DNA of 64,000 nucleotides from Chamaea fasciata (Eukaryota > Chordata > Aves > Passeriformes > Sylviidae), in assembly GCA_029207755.1 (NCBI GenBank), contig JARCOQ010000008.1, forward strand, positions 31,284,521-31,348,520, in the 5' to 3' direction. The notes below the pieces were generated by a model. It was not told where the DNA came from. It ran no database searches and worked only from the letters and a program-made list of their open reading frames with translations. The position numbers were made by a program, and so were the translations under genes. Positions 62,822 through 64,000 of the stretch are shown here, piece by piece (positions within the stretch are counted from its first letter, which is position 1; every line of letters begins with the position of its first letter).

Positions 62822-64000
62822 TTAGAGGAGCATGGGAGAGTAGAGAGAATGTTACAATATTCATAACAACCTCTTTACAATATGTGTGGGTTATTAAAAT
62901 GTCCAGCATTACAACAACTATTAATATTTATGTGGTTATATAATGCTATTTAATGCATTTACTATTATTCACCCTTTCATTAATCTCTTACGCAAGGGTC
63001 TTAAAATACAAGCATGTAAACTACTCTTGCAATTAAATCTACGTTAATCAACAAAGGAACTGTAATTGCATTATGATGCTGCACTGAGTTTCCTGTCAAA
63101 AGAGGGAGGGGGTGTGGTGGTGGGGAGCACAAAACAAAACAAAAAAATTATCAAAAGGAAGAGAACAAGTAGGGCTGTTTATGAACAACGCCCTGTAAAA
63201 CACCACAAAAAGAGTCCCTGCCTAAATCTCTGCTTGGACTGAGGCTCTCATTCTCTGCTTTTGGCTGCAAGGCCTCCACAGGGCTTTCACAGCTGGGCTG
63301 CCACAGCCTGGCCGTGATCCCTGAGCCAGGACTGCTCCTGCTCACTCTTCTGACCCCAAGAGCAGGCAGCAAGGTCCTTCCTTCTCCATCTTTGTGTACA
63401 GCATGGTCCACAGCAACACATCAACACAACAGGCTCCAGGAGAGGCTCCTGACAAGCCTGGAAACAGGTCTGAAACTCAGCAATAACTGTTTGCTGTGCA
63501 CCACGACGCAGTTTCTCTTTGAGCTTGACAAGAGTTGTGCAAAGGCACAGAAATCAAGGGGCACAGCAAGCCAGGAATTACTGAGCGTTAGAAGAGTCTA
63601 AAACGTACAGCTGAGACAAAGCTGCAGTAAATACAGAACACTACTCTAGAGCTCACAAACTGAAAACAATTCCACTTGTATGGCCTGGTATTGAAAACAA
63701 ATAACCAGATTCAAAATATATCCCACCATCCACACTCAAAAGACTGGAGGAGTCCCAGTAGACTCATTTCTGACAGAGGATCCTGAGTGTTTGTTAGGGT
63801 GCGTGCACAGTATCTGAACACATGCACCACAAGAGCACTGAAACTGAGGGCTAACGAAAGTCTTATCACTTTCATAATTATTGCAGCGTTTTTAAGAGGG
63901 AGAAATGAAGGCCAAACTACCAGAGGTTTCTTTCAGAGAATTCAACACATTTGGAAAGTTCCACACCACAACACACAGTCCCTATAACACATTTTCTGTC
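62822..64000. other. Non-coding DNA; AT-rich stretch then GC-richer patch
   Basis: 62870-63080 is repeat-free, AT-rich and dense in TAAT-like cores, another possible conserved element. 63180-63480 is GC-richer with overlapping frames on both strands and no recognisable protein. The window ends in unique sequence. Confidence 0.4.

Overview
This window looks like ordinary non-coding nuclear DNA from a bird, either an intergenic stretch or the inside of a large intron. The base composition is AT-rich on the whole. No open frame is longer than about 155 codons, and none reads as a protein family I recognise. The repeats point to a bird: several recognisable 3'-end fragments of CR1 LINEs, older CR1/L3-type remnants, and an AT-rich LTR of endogenous-retrovirus type. 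A passerine is possible, but the sequence does not prove it. There is no sign of bacterial, plasmid or phage sequence, and I see no tRNA, rRNA or CRISPR array.

Layout. 1-15.7 kb: unique non-coding DNA with an A/C-rich low-complexity tract (2984-3122), short poly-A runs and a purine-rich segment (12120-12420). 15.7-21.1 kb: a (TA)n(TG)n microsatellite, a 25-base T run, an 11-bp hairpin, an (AAC)n tract, an ancient CR1-like fragment on the minus strand (about 19.7-20.2 kb) and a (TA)n tract. 24.5-26.4 kb: a cluster of repeats, with an old CR1 3' end, a CR1 fragment and then a nearly complete solo-LTR-like element (25946-26374) that keeps a TATA-like box and a poly-A signal. 29.4-29.6 kb, minus strand: the best, still weak, candidate coding piece. 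It is a possible terminal exon with a good splice acceptor, one hydrophobic segment and a cysteine-rich tail. 30.7-31 kb: A/G-rich DNA and a three-unit tandem repeat. 35-37 kb: a 56-base pure A run at the end of a GC-richer segment, then a G/T-rich tract. 38.4-40.2 kb: two strong short inverted repeats and a second, internally deleted copy of the 26-kb LTR. 42-48.6 kb: three more CR1 3'-end fragments. 54.4-54.7 kb and 62.9-63.1 kb: AT-rich, TAAT-rich, repeat-free stretches that could be conserved regulatory DNA. A weak LTR-like segment lies near 62.5-62.8 kb.

Nothing here forms an operon, pathway or multi-gene system, and I did not find a convincing new biological system. The observations most worth following up are the paired LTR copies with a 190-bp internal deletion, the candidate minus-strand terminal exon, the 56-base A run with its GC-rich upstream segment, and the near-perfect palindromes near 38.4 and 39.1 kb. 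All family assignments come from memory of consensus sequences. No alignment was run.
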